Shown here in pieces: positions 36,303-47,409 of a stretch of DNA of 64,000 nucleotides. The position numbers and the translations under genes are program-made. Position 1 is the stretch's first letter. Every line of letters starts with the position of its first letter. The stretch is taken from the NCBI GenBank assembly GCA_002633005.1, contig NMRA01000043.1, forward strand, positions 159,463 through 223,462. The letters run 5' to 3'. This DNA is from Phoronis australis (taxonomy: Eukaryota; Phoronida; Phoronidae). The notes under the pieces are model-generated. The model worked only from the letters and a program-made list of their open reading frames with translations. It did no database searches and had not been told where the DNA came from.

Positions 36303-37889
36303 AGGAGCATGCCACCCAAAAAACAACCTAATTTGTATCAATCGAGTAGTTCTACTCCATAACGACACGTACGGTTGCGTTACCTGACACCTGACAGCAG
36401 ACGGAGGTGTTGAAATTTTCCAATGACGTCATCGGTTTCACACGCAGTCTGTTCAACACAGGTTACTGGTGTCAGCTTATCGCTTGAAGTCATCGTTTAA
36501 CACCAATAAATCATCAAACTTCGATGTAAAACCCTTAAAAATACACCGAGTTCTTATAAAAACGTGTTGTTTTATTTCGCTCTTATGGATTTATTGGTAT
36601 TTGGACACACAATAAGGTCCGTAGCAGGAGTTTGGGATCTGTTTGTAGATAATTTCGAAGTGTTTTCCGTGAGATACAGAGAGGAGAACCTATATCTGTG
36701 TTGTTTAGACTAATGATTTTTTGAGTTCTAAACACAAAACGCTTGTTATCCTGGCTAGTGGCTCGGAGCCCGATCAAGCCCGTCGTGGCCGGCTGGATTG
36801 ACTTCATTGTTATCCTGGCCAGTGGCTCGGAAACTGATCAGACATTACGAACATAAGCCAGCCAAAGTTCAGTGGAAACTAAACTTCGAGTCAAGAAAAT
36901 ACTATACTAGTGAGCCAAAGTAATTTGCACATGATTATGTTGGTGAATTAGCCACGAAACTGCTAATCTCCGCTTTGGCCACAGCACCGTCTGGGCAGAA
37001 GTTGTACATATTATTTGAGTAATGTGAACGTAAATAAAGATTCCCCTATCACTTAGCCGTGGGATGGAAATCGAGTTGTTTCACAACAGTTTCTGTCAGC
37101 AAACACTAAATTAGTATGAGCTCACACGGCCTCGGTGTTCCGTCAATTAGTTTTATTGCACCTAAAGCCGGTAACGCAGTGATTTATTCATTGCTGGCTT
37201 CTCAAATCATTTGCACTCACAAACACTCCAAAGGCATTACAAATCGCATCTAATGAGACAGACTTTGTTTCAGTTGGTTAGGGTGAGAAGGCATTTTGAA
37301 ACAGAACGTTCAGTACTAAACGCCAACATGGCAACTCACAATCCCGACTTAGGAGGAGCTAGAGCTCATCAGTCCCGACTTCGCAGGTGGATCGTTAAGT
37401 TTTACAGGCTATCAATTCGAACAGGAATACAGTGATGAAATACTAGAGAGGCGCCATGAACAAGCTCAGACAACGGAACATGGAGTTATTTGGTAAGCCA
37501 GCATTAGTCACTGAGGCACTGTCGACGTCTGCATGCCACAGACACGGAGATGTTTCACGGCCTCATACTTGCTATTTACAGCATACATTTCATTCTTCAC
37601 TACCATGAGCCACTTCTTAAGCATTTCGGACTCTTGAGGAAGTAAAAAAAAACGATATACCCACTTTCCTCGCAGCTGCTTAGTTCGGACAAGCGGGAAC
37701 GATGCACCGCAACACAGCGGCATTCACTCTACATATGAACCACTGACGTCGCTAGTGTCGTTTCTCACCTTCCTCACAGGTTAACGCGACACCTCTTGGC
37801 AAGGTAAAGTCGACCGTATGCAAGGTGATGTGGATATAGACCGATTAAGATGGCAAAAAAGACTAAGTTAAATCGGTTGGCATTCTCCT
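36303..37889. mobile_element. 1.59-kb TTAA-flanked DNA transposon
   Basis: TTAA duplications lie at 36299-36302 and 37890-37893, with TIR AGGAGCATGCCA at the left and TGGCATTCTCCT at the right (one mismatch). Removing the element rejoins the host repeat: CTGCAGGGTGT + TTAA + TAAATTTAGTAAG, matching the uninterrupted copy near 41280. Inside are two copies of a TTATCCTGGC(T/C)AGTGGCTCGG block. No transposase, so it is non-autonomous. TTAA fits piggyBac, Kolobok or Sola3-type elements. Confidence 0.88.
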
Positions 37890-38125
37890 TTAATAAATTT
37901 AGTAAGTGTATTTATATGAAGATAACAACAGATGACGACTACTTTCAGGCGGATGCAACGGACGCTGTGCCCACTTAAGTGCCAATTTCATTTTATTCTA
38001 TTTCCCTTTGTTTCTCTGAAGTTCCTTGATACATTTTCATGAAATATGGCATGTTCCCGTTTTTGGATGGATTGTACGTTTTTACGCCATCTAGTGGCCA
38101 TTTTTATGATACAAATAAATAACCC

Positions 38126-39431
38126 TCAAAGCACACCATTTGCAATGCATTTGTGGGCGCATTTCAACATTCTGCATTGCTGTTGTTTTCTGCTTTAAGT
38201 TCACGATTAAAATGGCCATTGGGATTACCACTATGTCTCTTTGTGACATTTTAGAGTAATTTTAGTCTGTTTTTGGGTAATTCTATTAAAGTACTTTTGC
38301 TATCCCTTGTGTAGTGACCACAGATTCACACACTACATGCTTTGTGGTGACACTTGATACCCGTATGAGCAATGTACCATGTTGTATTTTTTAACGATTT
38401 GTAAATTACATACAAGTTTTGTGATTTCCCTTTTTTTCGTAAAACAGCTCATCAAAAAATGACCTTTCAAACTGGTACAAGCAGTTTCTGTCGCCATTTT
38501 CCTTCCAGTTTCTGTATGTAAAATGCCTAGCAATTATCCGAGTGGATTTTCATGTGTTATACTACTAGGTGCTTAAAAGATTTGAAAGCCCAAGTCATCC
38601 TAAGTAACCAAGAGTAATTTAAAATAAGAATCTCTGAGGCCAGTTCTCTACAACATCTGAAAATACAGGAAAGTGTGAAAAACAAATTCAGACTGAAGTA
38701 TAAAATAGTCTGCTTTTTGGGGCACATTTTGTGTGTTGTCCTATGGAACATAGAGTCTGATGAACCGAAATACTGCCATGTATCTGTTTCTTAATTAGAA
38801 GTTAAATCATTTAAAAGGGCATCTAAAGTAACAGCCTTTGCCTTTTATGTATGTGTTACATTATAGTTATATTACATCTATATTATAGTTATATTACAGT
38901 TATATTGTAGTCAGTTGTATTATAGCTGATTTCATTGTAAGGTAATGGGGTACCCTTTTTACCGAGGATAAATCTGTTACCGGTAAATAACTTTTAAGTA
39001 TGAAAGTAGGCCCATGAAATTATATTTTTAAAATCCTAGACCAATTGGTTCCTGTGCTTCACACGGTCAGATCAAGAGGCTTTGAGGCTAACAATGTAGA
39101 TGTAACAAAAATGAAGGTTTAAACTCAAAAACAATAAAATGGACAAGTCGACCCCAGCAAGAATCTGGGACAACACAGCATTACAAACAGGAAACAAAAT
39201 GAAAGTATTGGAGAATACATATCCAGGCCGAAACGAATCCTGAGATCATCTCAGTCATTGGCCAGGATGTGACGTTTGTGACCTATATGGCTGGACACGC
39301 AGATTGAGAACTGGGTTCTGTATTGTTTGCATGAAAATAATGAACAGATTATAGTTTGAAATCATGTGTTTTTGGTTTTGTGTAAAAAAATGACTTTTCA
39401 TGGACGCGACGATGGTTTGGGGAGTTGTGGT
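38126..39431. other. RBM42 intron 1 segment, AT-rich
   Basis: Contains a short TATATTATAGTTATATTACA-type tract near 38860-38925. No exon recognised. Confidence 0.4.
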
Positions 39432-39877
39432 CAGTATGAACCCTTAACTCCGGTCCTGGATTGCAGTTAACAGCTGCTGACCAGTTAACTTCGCAGTTAA
39501 CAGGTGGATTTAATTGCGCAGCATCGATGCTGCAGTGCAGTATGAACGCTTAACTTCGGTCAAATCGAAGTTATCGCCAGGTGCCACTGTTATCGTCAAC
39601 AGTTTCACGGTAGTGTTGTCACTAATAGCTGCTTATAATTTGCTCTAATAACTAATCGATTTAAAAATAAGTTTAATGTCATTTAGCACATGTAAAGGTT
39701 TTCACATTGTCTCATTAAAAAAATCTTAGCTTGCAGCGCTACCTTGCGATAACTTCGATGACATCGTCACCAACCGTTCACTTCGATGTTCATTAACTAC
39801 TGAAGCCAGTATGAACGGTCCAGTTAACTGCTCTGTTTACGTTGACACTCCATTCAGACCGGAGTTAAGTGAATATG
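39432..39877. mobile_element. MITE-like element with TTAACTCCGGTC ends
   Basis: The left CAGTATGAACCCTTAACTCC and right GACCGGAGTTAAGTGAATAT are inverted. CAGTATGAAC recurs inside at about 39538 and 39809. There is no coding capacity and no clear target duplication. Confidence 0.6.
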
Positions 39878-40273
39878 AAAGGGCCTTTAAAGGCCTTTTA
39901 TGCTGAGAACGCGGCACCCTAAAATCAACACTTCACCAAATGATGGTGATGACAGTTGTTAGGCTGTGGGAATGGCGTCAAGTAAAATCCGAGTCTTTCT
40001 CTTGAAGGTATTAGAATATAGAACCAAAATTTGCAAGTTTCAGGTGAACAATCTTCAGTGTGTGGAAATTACAGCCATCTTTTTGAAAATCTAAATTTTT
40101 TAAAAAATGTAGTCACATCCACATTATTTGTTTTGCTCTTAAATGAGTTATGACCATCAAAGATTTTAAAAATACAGTTTTATGGGTCTACCATTAATAC
40201 TTAAAGTTAGTTGAAAAACTGATCCTTGATGACAAATGAATACTATTAATTTAATTTGGTTTAATTATTCTAG

Positions 40274-40500
40274 CTTTGAGGAAGAAATATCAGGAGATCC
40301 AAACAATGACATTGTCGATGTCAGCAAGTTCATCATTGGCTCCAACACATTCACTCAGGTGCAGGAACAGTTGCAGCTGTTACGAGGTCAGGTTGCTAAG
40401 CGACAGAAGCTGTCACACAAGGTGGCACCTCCACCACCTCCTCCCAGTGCAGGTGAACAAGTGGTTGCCCCTGGTAACGGCACATTTCCAGGTCTGCAAG
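40274..40500 (+). CDS. RBM42: RBM42 coding exon 2 (N-terminal helix and Pro-rich stretch)
   Basis: The acceptor is TTCTAG at 40268-40273 and the donor GTAAGG starts at 40501. After one base of Arg19 come codons 20-94, starting FEEEISGDPNNDIVDVSKFI. They continue through NTFTQVQEQLQLLRGQVAKR, which resembles the vertebrate NTYQQVQQTLEAR segment, and end in a Pro-rich piece (APPPPPPSAGE). One base of Ala95 closes the exon. Intron 1 before it is 16.7 kb. The open frame runs on past the donor into intron for about 68 codons, which is not coding. Confidence 0.93.
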
Positions 40501-40704
40501 GTAAGGCCAAAAACAGACAAAAATGTTTCAGGGCAGATTTGAATGTCATCTGTCTCTTTAATGTCTACACTGTGTTCCTTTTGTACTTGAAGATTTTTGG
40601 AATTGAACTGAAAAACTATCATTGCGAAAGGTCAGAGTTCTTTATGTATTCCAAAACCAAGTCGCCAAAAAAGACCACTTCAGCATACCCTGAAAGTTTT
40701 ATTT

Positions 40705-41480
40705 AATACTGTTCAGGATAATTGTGAAAATTGGCATGTATGTTTTAACTATGAAGTGGACGGCTGACGATGATTTTCTGACGACTTTGACTACTGGGGT
40801 GCCTCCTTGTGGCAGTTTTTTTTGCGCTCATGGCTGTGTCTCCTAAACTGTTTGCAGGATCTAATACTTAATTTAGCTAGTGTATTTATATGATGTTGAC
40901 TATGGACGACGACTACTTTCAGACAGATCTGACTACTTCTGTGCCCCCTAGTGGCAATTTTAGTTTTTTTTACATTTAACTCTGTATCTTCAAAGGTCCT
41001 CAACAGGTGCTCATAAAATTTCAAATATAGGCATCTATTGGTGTGATGACGCTATCTTCCTGTTTTGGGATGGAATCAAGGTATTTTGCACCACCTAGTG
41101 GCCATTTTTGCTGTTTTCAAATCTTGGTTTTGGCATCCACCCCTGTATCAACCAAATCATTTGAAAATTTGCATATATGTTCTTAGTGTGAAGACGACCT
41201 TTGATGATGGTGACTGACTGCTGTGGCGCCTCCTGGTGGTAGTTTTGTTTTGCGCCCATAGTTGTATCTCCTAAACCTACTGCAGGATCGTTACTAAATT
41301 TAGTAAGTGTATTTGTATGAAGATAAAAACAGACGACGACGACTTTCAGGCAGATCCAACAGTAACTGTGCCCACTAGTGGCAATTTCATTTTATTCTGT
41401 TTTCCTTTGTTTCTCTGAAGTTCCTTGACAGATATGTATGAAATATGGCATGTTCCTGTTGTATGTTTTTGCGCCATCTA
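40705..41480 (+). repeat. Dispersed ~170-bp 'CTAGTGGC' repeat, copy 3
   Basis: Four to five units in RBM42 intron 2, starting 200 bp after exon 2. They share TCCTAAACCTACTGCAGGAT and ATCTAGTGGCCATTTTTATG with copy 2. A palindromic MITE follows directly. Confidence 0.85.
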
Positions 41481-41502
41481 GTGGCCATTTTTATGATACA
41501 TA

Positions 41503-41663
41503 TAGATTATTACATGGCGAAGTCGTTATCCCCCGTTATCTAGAGCCCGAGTGGATTTTGGAGAATTATCACCCTCGGGCTAATGCCCCTCGGGCGATAA
41601 CTCTCCAAAATCCACTCGGGCTCTAGATAAGGGGGATAACGGCTGAGAACATGTAATAATCTA
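41503..41663. mobile_element. 161-bp palindromic MITE
   Basis: Nearly perfect hairpin. TAGATTATTACATG and CATGTAATAATCTA form the ends, and GAGCCCGAGTGGATTTTGGA is mirrored by TCCAAAATCCACTCGGGCTC. The loop is only about 30 bp. It would fold completely in single-stranded DNA or RNA. Confidence 0.85.
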
Positions 41664-42084
41664 TTTATGCCACATGCTAAACGAGAAACATTGCAATGAA
41701 TCGATTTACCTTTTCTGACTCTCCACGGCTTTGTAACTACTTTCTATGTCAGAGGCCCGGGGTCGGAGGTTGTGACCTTTTAAGAAAAGTCCAGCTATTT
41801 TTGTCAAATTATGCTTTTACTCAAAACCAATTGAAAACTTAAATATTATAGAAATAAATTGAATTGATAAATTAAGATTTACCATCTATTATAGCTTAAA
41901 ACACGTTTTTTTCACGCTAAGCTTCGACCGGGAAGTTATCATCTGCTAAAGTAGGTTACCGCTGGAAACTGAATATAATTCTCAAGTCAAAGATCCTGAC
42001 GACACGATACCCGCATTCAAACTGTAGATCGGTGATTTACGAGTAACAGGACATGAGAGAAAATTTTAACTGAATTAAGATATC
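41664..42084. other. RBM42 intron 2 segment, nothing recognised
   Basis: AT-rich, with no recognisable feature. Confidence 0.4.
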
Positions 42085-42790
42085 ATTTTTATGCGCCCTC
42101 ATATTTATATGTGAACACATTATGCCGTCATCTCCGTCCGTCCGGGCGGCGTCCGTCCGGTGTCCGGCGACCGCTGCTTTTTCTCCAAAACCCTTTGACA
42201 TACGTTCATGAAATTTAGCACATATGTTCCATTCATGAATGGGACGGCATATGCGAACTTTCGGACGGATCCGACTACCGGTGTGCCCCCTAGTGGCAAT
42301 TTTAGTTTTTTACGCTTACCTTTGTATCTTCAAAAGTCCTGAACGGATTTTCATGAAATTTGGTATGTAGGCACCTATTAGTGAGATGACGCTATCCTCT
42401 TGTTTTCAGATGGATTCGACATAGTTTGCGCCACCTAGTGGCCATTTTTAGTGTTTTTGAGTTTTTGTGCGTCCACCCCTCTATCAACCAAACCGCTCAA
42501 AGTATGATTGTGAAAATTGGTATGTATATGCTTACTATGTAGAGGACGGTTGACGATGATTTTCCAATGATTTTGACTACTATGGCGCTTCCTAGTGGCA
42601 GTTTTCTTTTTTTTTTTTGCGCCTATGGCTATATCTCCCAAACCGTTTGCAGGATCTTTACTAAATTTAGCAAGTGTATTTATGTGATGTTGACAACAGA
42701 TGATGACGACTTTGGGATGATTCTGACTACCGGTATGCCTCTAGTGGCAATTTTAGTATTTTACATTGACCTCTGTATTTTCATAGGTCT
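42085..42790 (+). repeat. Dispersed ~170-bp 'CTAGTGGC' repeat, copy 4
   Basis: Begins with the end block ATTATGCCGTCATCTCCGTC and has four units with the AGTGGC core, ending near a piggyBac insertion. It has the same layout as copy 2, so the family has a defined start. Confidence 0.85.
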
Positions 42791-42920
42791 TCAGGTGTAT
42801 ACTTTGTGTTACTTCGTGACTATGAAGGAAAAGTTCCAAGTAGAAATTTGTTTCTGGCATTCTAATGCTGTGCTAATCTCGTATGTTGGTAAATTTGTTT
42901 TTGTTTCTGTGGTGCTTTAA

Positions 42921-44338
42921 CCCTTTCGAAACGAACCCGGCCAAACCCGGCCGCTGCCGTATGCAACCAACTCGGCTCAAACCGGCCGACCTTACTTTCA
43001 TAAATACAGTTCCAGTCCATTCACGCATATTCTCGAGTCTGAACATTATTTCCGTCGTAAACATCTGTCTGTTCGTCCTACCACGTTTCACGATGTCTAA
43101 CAATTGAATCTGAAGTTTTTTGAAGTAATTTTCTGGTAATTTTTTAACTTGTTTCTGAAAATTTAAATGTCTCGTGGCTTCCAGTGAAAACAACGCCTAT
43201 AGCAGTGACAGTGACGCTAGTTGCGGTCGTTTTACGAATGTACAAGTAGCCGAATTTCTTCAAATTTGTGAAGGACTTGTTGTCAAAAATAAATCTGAAG
43301 CTAATATCTACGATGTTTCGTCGACTGGGGATAAGGGCGATGATGAAATCGCCGATGTTGCCGGTCCGGTATTAGCAGCACTTGGTGCGGATTGGTCACG
43401 GGACTTGTGCAATAATAATTTAATGGGTTTTACTGAAATAACCGGTGTTAATCATGACTTATAACCTTCAGCCAAACCTGTTCACTGTTTCAAACTGCTT
43501 TGCCAGATAGAATTTTTGAAATGGTGTCTCAGGGAACGAATCTTTTTGGCCAGCAGAATTTTGCAACATCACTGGAAACAAAATGGCAGCCAACATGCCC
43601 TGATGAAATAAAGTTTTTTTTCTTTATTGGGATCATGATGGGTATGAAGTAGTTGCCAATAATAAAAGTAACATTTTCTAAGACAGTAAAAGTTTATTTC
43701 ATGCATTACATACAATTCGAAATGTCGTGAATTCGGAATATGACTTACCTGTACTTACCTATACCCACTTGTTTGTTGTGGCTCATTACCTTCAGGTAAT
43801 GGTTAAATGGTAACCTGTGACTGTTGTTTAACATTTTGCTGAGTATGTTTTTGGTCTTAACTGTTATTGCAAGCCAAATTATCCTAAGATTTTGGGCTTG
43901 TACATTGTGTTCATCTTTCTGCCTGTTGACTTGGTTGTTACTTGCTTGTTGTTATCTAACATATTGTCTTGGTAATGCGGTGAATACTTACCCAACTTCT
44001 TAGAATGAATTGAAGAACATTGTGAATAAATTATTTTATTGTCTAAGCAATAAAAACAGTAATATTTTGGATGGAAATGGCGTAATTTAATTGACAAGCA
44101 CATTATTTGCTACCTTTACCTCCATTTACCTGATAATTTGATGAGTTTTGCTCATAAAGTCAACAGCTACATGAACACCATCATATGTCAGATATATGTT
44201 CCAAAAATCAAGTTAATATCTTGCCAAATAGTAAAGTTATGGTCATTTTTGTACATGCACTCAAAATAAGTGGAATTTCTCAATTAAATGTGGTCTTCAC
44301 CATATGGTGATTTTGCTGTAAATAGAAACACGATAGGG
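42921..44338 (+). mobile_element. piggyBac-type transposon, internally deleted
   Basis: TTAA duplications lie at 42917-42920 and 44339-44342. The ends begin CCCTTTCG (left) and, on the complement, CCCTATCG (right), as expected for piggyBac. At 1.42 kb it is shorter than an autonomous piggyBac and holds only an N-terminal transposase remnant (43174-43658). Confidence 0.85.
43174..43658 (+). pseudogene. piggyBac transposase remnant, frameshifted
   Basis: The first frame (96 codons, 43174-43464) ends near FTEITGVNHDL. Shifting frame shortly after, the sequence continues as a stretch including FQTALPDRIFEMVSQGTN and KWQPTCPDEIKFFFFIGIMM, then a stop. The order 'F-x-G-x-GVN ... P-x-x-x-F-x-x-x-x-D-x-x-x-x-x-V-x-x-TN ... 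W-x-P-x-x-x-DEIK-x-F' is the N-terminal region of piggyBac/PGBD transposases. The catalytic DDD core is missing, so it cannot transpose. Confidence 0.75.
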
Positions 44339-44342
44339 TTAA

Positions 44343-45138
44343 GCAACTGGTGTATAGGATGTGCTTGTATTATGAAGATCATTCACATTTTGCCCCTAGC
44401 CTATTGAGGAGACAATGACCATGCCTTTCCATTTTGCAAAGTACAACATACTACATATTATATGTCCTCTACTGGCCACTTTACGGTACCAATAAACAAC
44501 CCTAGAAGGATACCGTATACAGTGCAATTGTGGGCGCATTTCAACGCTCTGCGTTGCTCTTGTTATGGAAATTATGCGTCTTATTTTTCGTAACATACAA
44601 GTACAGTACAATGCGATTTGTTGAACGTGCGATTATTGCGCGTGCTCCTTTAAGTATTCTACTTTCACTCTTGATGACGTCAGCCGCTGCATGGTGTAGT
44701 GGTAAAGTCGGCGATCAGCAATTTCAGGGTCCCGGGTTTGACTCTGTCCTCGGTTTCCCGCCAAATCGTTATCTCACTAGTGAGATAACTTTATGGGTTA
44801 TTACACGGTTGTATCTGCCATTTGACGCTAATATTGTGGTATTGAAATAAATAACCCTAAAAGCTCACCATTTGTAATGCATTCGTGGGCACATTTTAAT
44901 GCTCCGCGTTGCTCTTGTTGGCAATTTTTTTTGTCCAAAATTGGGGAGCTTTTAGCGTTATTTGAAGACTTTAACTCATTGCTTTCTTTGCTGCTTGGAT
45001 GTTCATTTAATTAAGTGGAAAAGATGACGCATTTCCTAGCATAGACGCTTGAATGTACAATTTTAAATTTTGATATTTGTGAAACAGTCTAGTTTTGTAA
45101 TCACACTGCTTCACATGTATTTCTCTTGTTCTTCACAG
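44343..45138. other. RBM42 intron 2 distal part with a tRNA-like head
   Basis: Mostly unrecognised. It contains the tRNA-like sequence at 44685-44765, a single TGACGTCA at 44675, and a CACCATTTGTAATGCATTCG-type fragment also found near 2860 and 38130. Confidence 0.45.
44685..44765 (+). repeat. tRNA-derived SINE-like head
   Basis: Perfect A-box form TGGTGTAGTGG at 44692-44702 and B-box-like GGTTTGACTC at 44735-44744. The pattern is close to a tRNA-Gly or Glu gene but without paired acceptor arms. Probably a SINE 5' end or tRNA pseudogene. Confidence 0.55.
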
Positions 45139-45762
45139 CTGCTGCATCAGCACCTCCGCCACCACCACCAACAGGTCCTCCACCGGGACCCCCTCCCAGT
45201 TTCCTGCCACCACAGCTGAGGCACCGAGGCCCGCCACCTCCTGGTGCAAGATTTGGCCCTCCTGTCCCTGGTCCCATGGGCATGCCACCACGTCCGCCAC
45301 CCATGCGCGGCCCTCCCCCTGGCATGGCTCCACCGCCGATGATGCGGCCACCTGGCCCCATGGGACCCAGGCCTATGTATCATCAGTCTCCACAGTTTTA
45401 TGTGCAGCCAACTTCACAAGAAATGCCTCAGGAAAGCAAGCCATCAGGTGTCATTGAAAAACCGAAGGTTGTGTACTCAGCAGCACCTGTGAAAAATACA
45501 GCCAAGCCAGAAGAGAAGGGGAACAAACCATCTCAGCCAGTGGCTGGCTTGCAGCCAACAGTCATCGAGCAGGCATCGCCTATGGTGACAGCTCCGCCTA
45601 CTGTAAACTTTCCAACTGTGACCGTGAATCATGCCCAGCCAGAACAGCCAATGACATCGACAAACACCACAAAAAAGGAAAAGAAGGAAAAGAAGAAGAA
45701 ATTTGTTCGTTGTGCAGCAGGACAGGTGTGGGAGGATAACAGCTTGGCTGACTGGGACCCAG
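45139..45762 (+). CDS. RBM42: RBM42 coding exon 3 (Pro/Gly-rich linker to WED motif)
   Basis: This large exon encodes residues 96-302. The first 80 or so are low-complexity Pro/Gly/Met/Arg repeats (PPPPPPTGPPPGPPP type), as in vertebrate RBM42. A Gln/Pro/Thr linker follows, then a lysine run (TKKEKKEKKKKFVRCAAGQV) and WEDNSLADWDP. The last part matches the vertebrate RRTAAGSSWEDPSLLEWD block just upstream of the RRM. The acceptor is CACAG at 45134-45138; the donor GTAATG starts at 45763 with phase 1. Several minus-strand frames here are shadows of the G/C-rich codons. The donor region has been tandemly copied into the intron (see the array at 45740-46345). Confidence 0.96.
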
Positions 45763-46345
45763 GTAATGTATTGTGGCCTGTCGTGATCACACCTTGGGGG
45801 TATTGTAAGGGAGGGCAATAGTTGCTCTACTAGGATCTAGTAATGTGTTGTGGCGTATGGTGATCACATCTTGGGGATGCGAGGGAGGACAATAGTTGGC
45901 TTACTGGGACCCAGGTAATGTGTTGTGGCCTATGGTGATCACACCTTTGGGGGTGTTGTGAGGGAGGGGCAATAGTTGGACTTAGTAGGATCCAGGTAAT
46001 GTGTTGTGGCCTATGGTGATCACACCTTTGGGGGTGCTCTGAGGGAGGGGCAATAGTTGGACTTAGTAGGATCCAGGTAATGTGTTGTGGCCTGTCGTGA
46101 TCACGCCTTGGGGTTGTAAGGGAGGACAATACTTGGTCTTACTGGCACCTAAGTAATTTGTTGTGGCCTATGGTGATCACATCTTGGGGGTATTGTGAGG
46201 GAGGGCAATAGTTGGCTTACTGGGACCAAGGTAATGGGTTGTGACCTGTCGTGATCACACTTAGGAGTGTTGTGAGGGAGGGCAATAATTGGTCTCACTG
46301 GAATTCAGGTAATGTGTTGTGACCTGTGGTAATCACACCTTGGGG
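45740..46345 (+). repeat. ~78-bp tandem array derived from the RBM42 exon-3 splice donor
   Basis: The last ~20 bp of exon 3, the donor and the first ~55 bp of intron 3 form unit 1. Seven further degenerate units follow, each with a GTAA at 45840, 45915, 45996, 46077, 46153, 46231 and 46309 in contexts such as CCCAGGTAATGTG. Several match the real donor at 45763 base for base over the junction. Use of any of them would read into the stop at 45819-45821. Confidence 0.92.
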
Positions 46346-46749
46346 AAGTGGTGTTTGCACATAAAACTGTTCCGTGGAACATGATTTGACTGACATGTTG
46401 TCAAATTGAGCTACCTTTTTGTCAAAGTTGCTTCATCTGAGTTTGGCGATTTAGTCAGATAAAGTTCGTGTTGAAACAAATTTTCTATATTTTACACTTC
46501 GAAATGAATCATGGTCTTTAATCTGTATACAAAAAATACCCACTTGCATGTCTACATTCTTTAACAATAATTGCTGAAAGTATAAGTGAAGCGCCAGAAA
46601 AATCTGATGCAAAATTATGCGAGATGCATAGTGGGGAGCTTGTGCTCATGAGTCTAGAAGTACGACTGCACCATCAAGGGGTCACTCACATAGCCCATCT
46701 CTCGATACACATCAAATATAATTTGCCATACTATTCCATTCAAGACATT

Positions 46750-47345
46750 TACATTAATTTGGTCTAGGAATAGGCTTAGGTGAGGATTTGCTTTAGGATT
46801 GGTGTACGTTTGAGTTAAGTCTATGGTTAGAGTGAGGTCTTAGGCTAGGATTAGGATTAAACTAAATCTAGGATAAAAGATTGGTTTACATCCTTGGTTA
46901 GGGTTAGGTTTATAATTAGCATTAAGGTTAAGTTTGGTGTTATGTCAAGGGTTAGGTGCAGGGTTAGGGTTTGATCTAGGATTACGTTAAGGTTAGGTTA
47001 AGTTTAGCTGTACAATTAAGGTTTAAGTCTTGGGTTGGGGTTTTGAAATAGGGTTACGTCTACAGTTAGTTTAGGTCTAGGGTTAGGTAAAGGGTTAGAG
47101 TTTTTGTTAGGTTTGGCTTCAGGGTTAGGTTTAAGGTTAGAGTCAAGGGTTGTGTCAATGGTCAGGGTTAGGCTTAAGGTTAGAGTCAAGGGTTGTGTCA
47201 ATGGTCAGGGTTAGGCTTAAGGTTAGAGTCAAGGGTTGTGTCAATGGTCAGGGTTAGGGCTAATAGTAGAATTAGGGTTAGGGTTAGGGTTTGAGTTAAT
47301 GATAGATTCAGGCTAAAGTGTAGGGTTATGGTTAGGTCTAAGGCT
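46750..47345. repeat. Degenerate telomere-like (TTAGGG)n block with a 43-bp triplication
   Basis: About 600 bp of GGTTAGGGTTAGG-like variants. The perfect core TTAGGGTTAGGGTTAGGG is at about 47271-47288. Within it a 43-bp unit repeats three times from 47135, 47178 and 47221. An interstitial telomeric-type repeat in RBM42 intron 3. Confidence 0.88.
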
Positions 47346-47409
47346 AACACATTCTCTCACAGCTATTACTGCCTTAAATCAATAAATTAAATACTCATTT
47401 AATAGCAAT

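Noticed and set aside
45101-45383. Gly- and Trp-rich minus-strand frames opposite RBM42 exon 3
   Set aside because: Shadows of the Pro-rich coding strand.
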